Part shown: piece after piece, positions 25,102 to 25,732 of the stretch | Position numbering within the stretch: the first letter of the stretch is position 1 | Layout of the letters: every line of letters begins with the position of its first letter | Origin: an uncultured Candidatus Pelagibacter sp. | GTDB taxonomy: Bacteria > Pseudomonadota > Alphaproteobacteria > Pelagibacterales > Pelagibacteraceae | DNA: 25,732 bases | Reading direction: 5' to 3' | Assembly (NCBI GenBank): GCA_913043015.1 | Contig: CAJWKX010000002.1 | Location: 1-25,732 of the forward strand | The notes under the pieces: model-generated | What the model was told of the DNA's origin: nothing | Database searches by the model: none | What the model saw: the letters and a program-made list of their open reading frames with translations, nothing else | Program-made: the position numbers and the translations under genes

Positions 25102-25732
25102 ATGAGTCTTCTATTGGTTATATTTCTATTTTTTTTAGTTATTGCAGGAACCGTTGCGCTTCATTTTTTTTCTTGGAATGTTGGTTGGTGGTTTTCACCA
25201 CTAGCTTCTAACTGGAGCAGTATTGATAATGCAATTATCATTACATTTTGGGTTACTGGATTTGTGTTTGTGACTCTTGGTTTGTTTTTAGTTTATTGTT
25301 TATGGAATTTTCGTTACCAAAAAAATCGAAGATCAGAATATAAACCTGAGGATAAAAAGTTAGAAGCTATACTTGTTGTGGTATCAGCAATTGCAGTTGC
25401 AGCTTTACTTGCGCCAGGACTTTCTGTTTGGAATAATTATATAAAAGTTCCAAAAGACGCTGTTAAAGTAGAGGTATTAGCTTATCAATGGGGATGGAAT
25501 TACAGATTACCTGGTGAAGATGGTGTTTTGGGCAAAACCAGTATTCGTAACATATCGGATGATAATCCTTATGGATTATATTTAGATGATCCTTATGGTA
25601 AAGACGATCTAATAGTTCAAGATGCAGATCTCCATTTACAGCTTAATGCTAATGTAGAATTTCTTTTACGCTCTATTGATGTTTTGCACAATTTTTATGT
25701 TCCAGAATTTAGAGCAAAAATGGACATGGTTC
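25102..25732 (+). CDS. Second cytochrome c oxidase subunit II (partial, cut by window end)
   Basis: The first 210 codons of a coxB paralogue. Translated directly, it starts MSLLLVIFLFFLVIAGT, with a longer hydrophobic N-terminus than the first CoxB. It then follows the first copy closely: WWFSPLASNWSSID, SEYKPEDKKLEAIL, VAALLAPGLSVW, YQWGWNYRLPGEDG, LDDPYGKDD and DVLHNFYVPEFRAKMD. By eye about 55-60% of positions are identical over the aligned part. The CuA His in DVLHNFY is present; the Cys-Cys-His-Met cluster lies beyond the window. A strong Shine-Dalgarno AAGGAGAG at 25087-25094, 7 bases from the ATG, and FNR-like sites precede it. It probably opens a second oxidase operon. Confidence 0.93.
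   Translation, partial: MSLLLVIFLFFLVIAGTVALHFFSWNVGWWFSPLASNWSSIDNAIIITFWVTGFVFVTLGLFLVYCLWNFRYQKNRRSEYKPEDKKLEAILVVVSAIAVAALLAPGLSVWNNYIKVPKDAVKVEVLAYQWGWNYRLPGEDGVLGKTSIRNISDDNPYGLYLDDPYGKDDLIVQDADLHLQLNANVEFLLRSIDVLHNFYVPEFRAKMDMV

Overview
The window is a gene-dense, roughly 70% A+T stretch of a bacterial chromosome. It has no non-coding gap longer than about 155 bases, and many genes overlap by 1-9 bases. The gene families (DUF2093, a DUF3035/BamF-type lipoprotein after lspA, a TIGR01459 HAD protein, an A1-type haem-copper oxidase cluster, an ubiA/LPS block) and the AT-rich compact layout fit a streamlined alphaproteobacterium of the marine SAR11 or AEGEAN-169/HIMB59 kind. That placement is inference from style and gene content, not a phylogeny.

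Layout. (1) 9-1979, minus: groES-groEL, with a well-formed alphaproteobacterial sigma-32-type promoter at 2006-2034. (2) 2104-8571, plus: one run of HAD hydrolase, ribF, ileS, lspA, short BamF-like lipoprotein and a short pgi. (3) 8568-10396, minus: purD-rsmD. (4) 10418-10618, plus: DUF2093. (5) 10620-16271, minus: a tightly overlapping run ubiA-msbA-waaA-lpxK-lpxL, covering ubiquinone prenylation plus late lipid A/Kdo assembly and export. (6) 16325-16729, plus: DUF2721 membrane protein. (7) 16726-18533, minus: pirin and a zeta-crystallin-like quinone oxidoreductase. (8) 18572-19282, plus: rsmE. (9) 19274-25732: a terminal oxidase region. It holds a divergent SCO1/SenC copper chaperone, a divergent COX3-like protein, an antisense twin-membrane-helix (HIG1/DUF2909-like) gene, coxB-coxA-coxC-coxIV, a small unknown membrane protein, and then a second coxB truncated by the window end.

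The region of most interest is 19274-25732. The catalytic and proton-channel residues of subunit I and the CuA ligands of the first subunit II are intact. The cluster nevertheless has two subunit III homologues, two unassigned small membrane proteins and a second, paralogous subunit II gene. That second gene has its own strong Shine-Dalgarno and, about 75-85 bases upstream, a perfect FNR/FixK-type palindrome (TTGAT-N4-ATCAA) with a weaker second site 22 bp away. This suggests two adjacent oxidase operons with different oxygen-responsive control. No CRISPR, insertion sequence, phage gene, rRNA or tRNA was seen.
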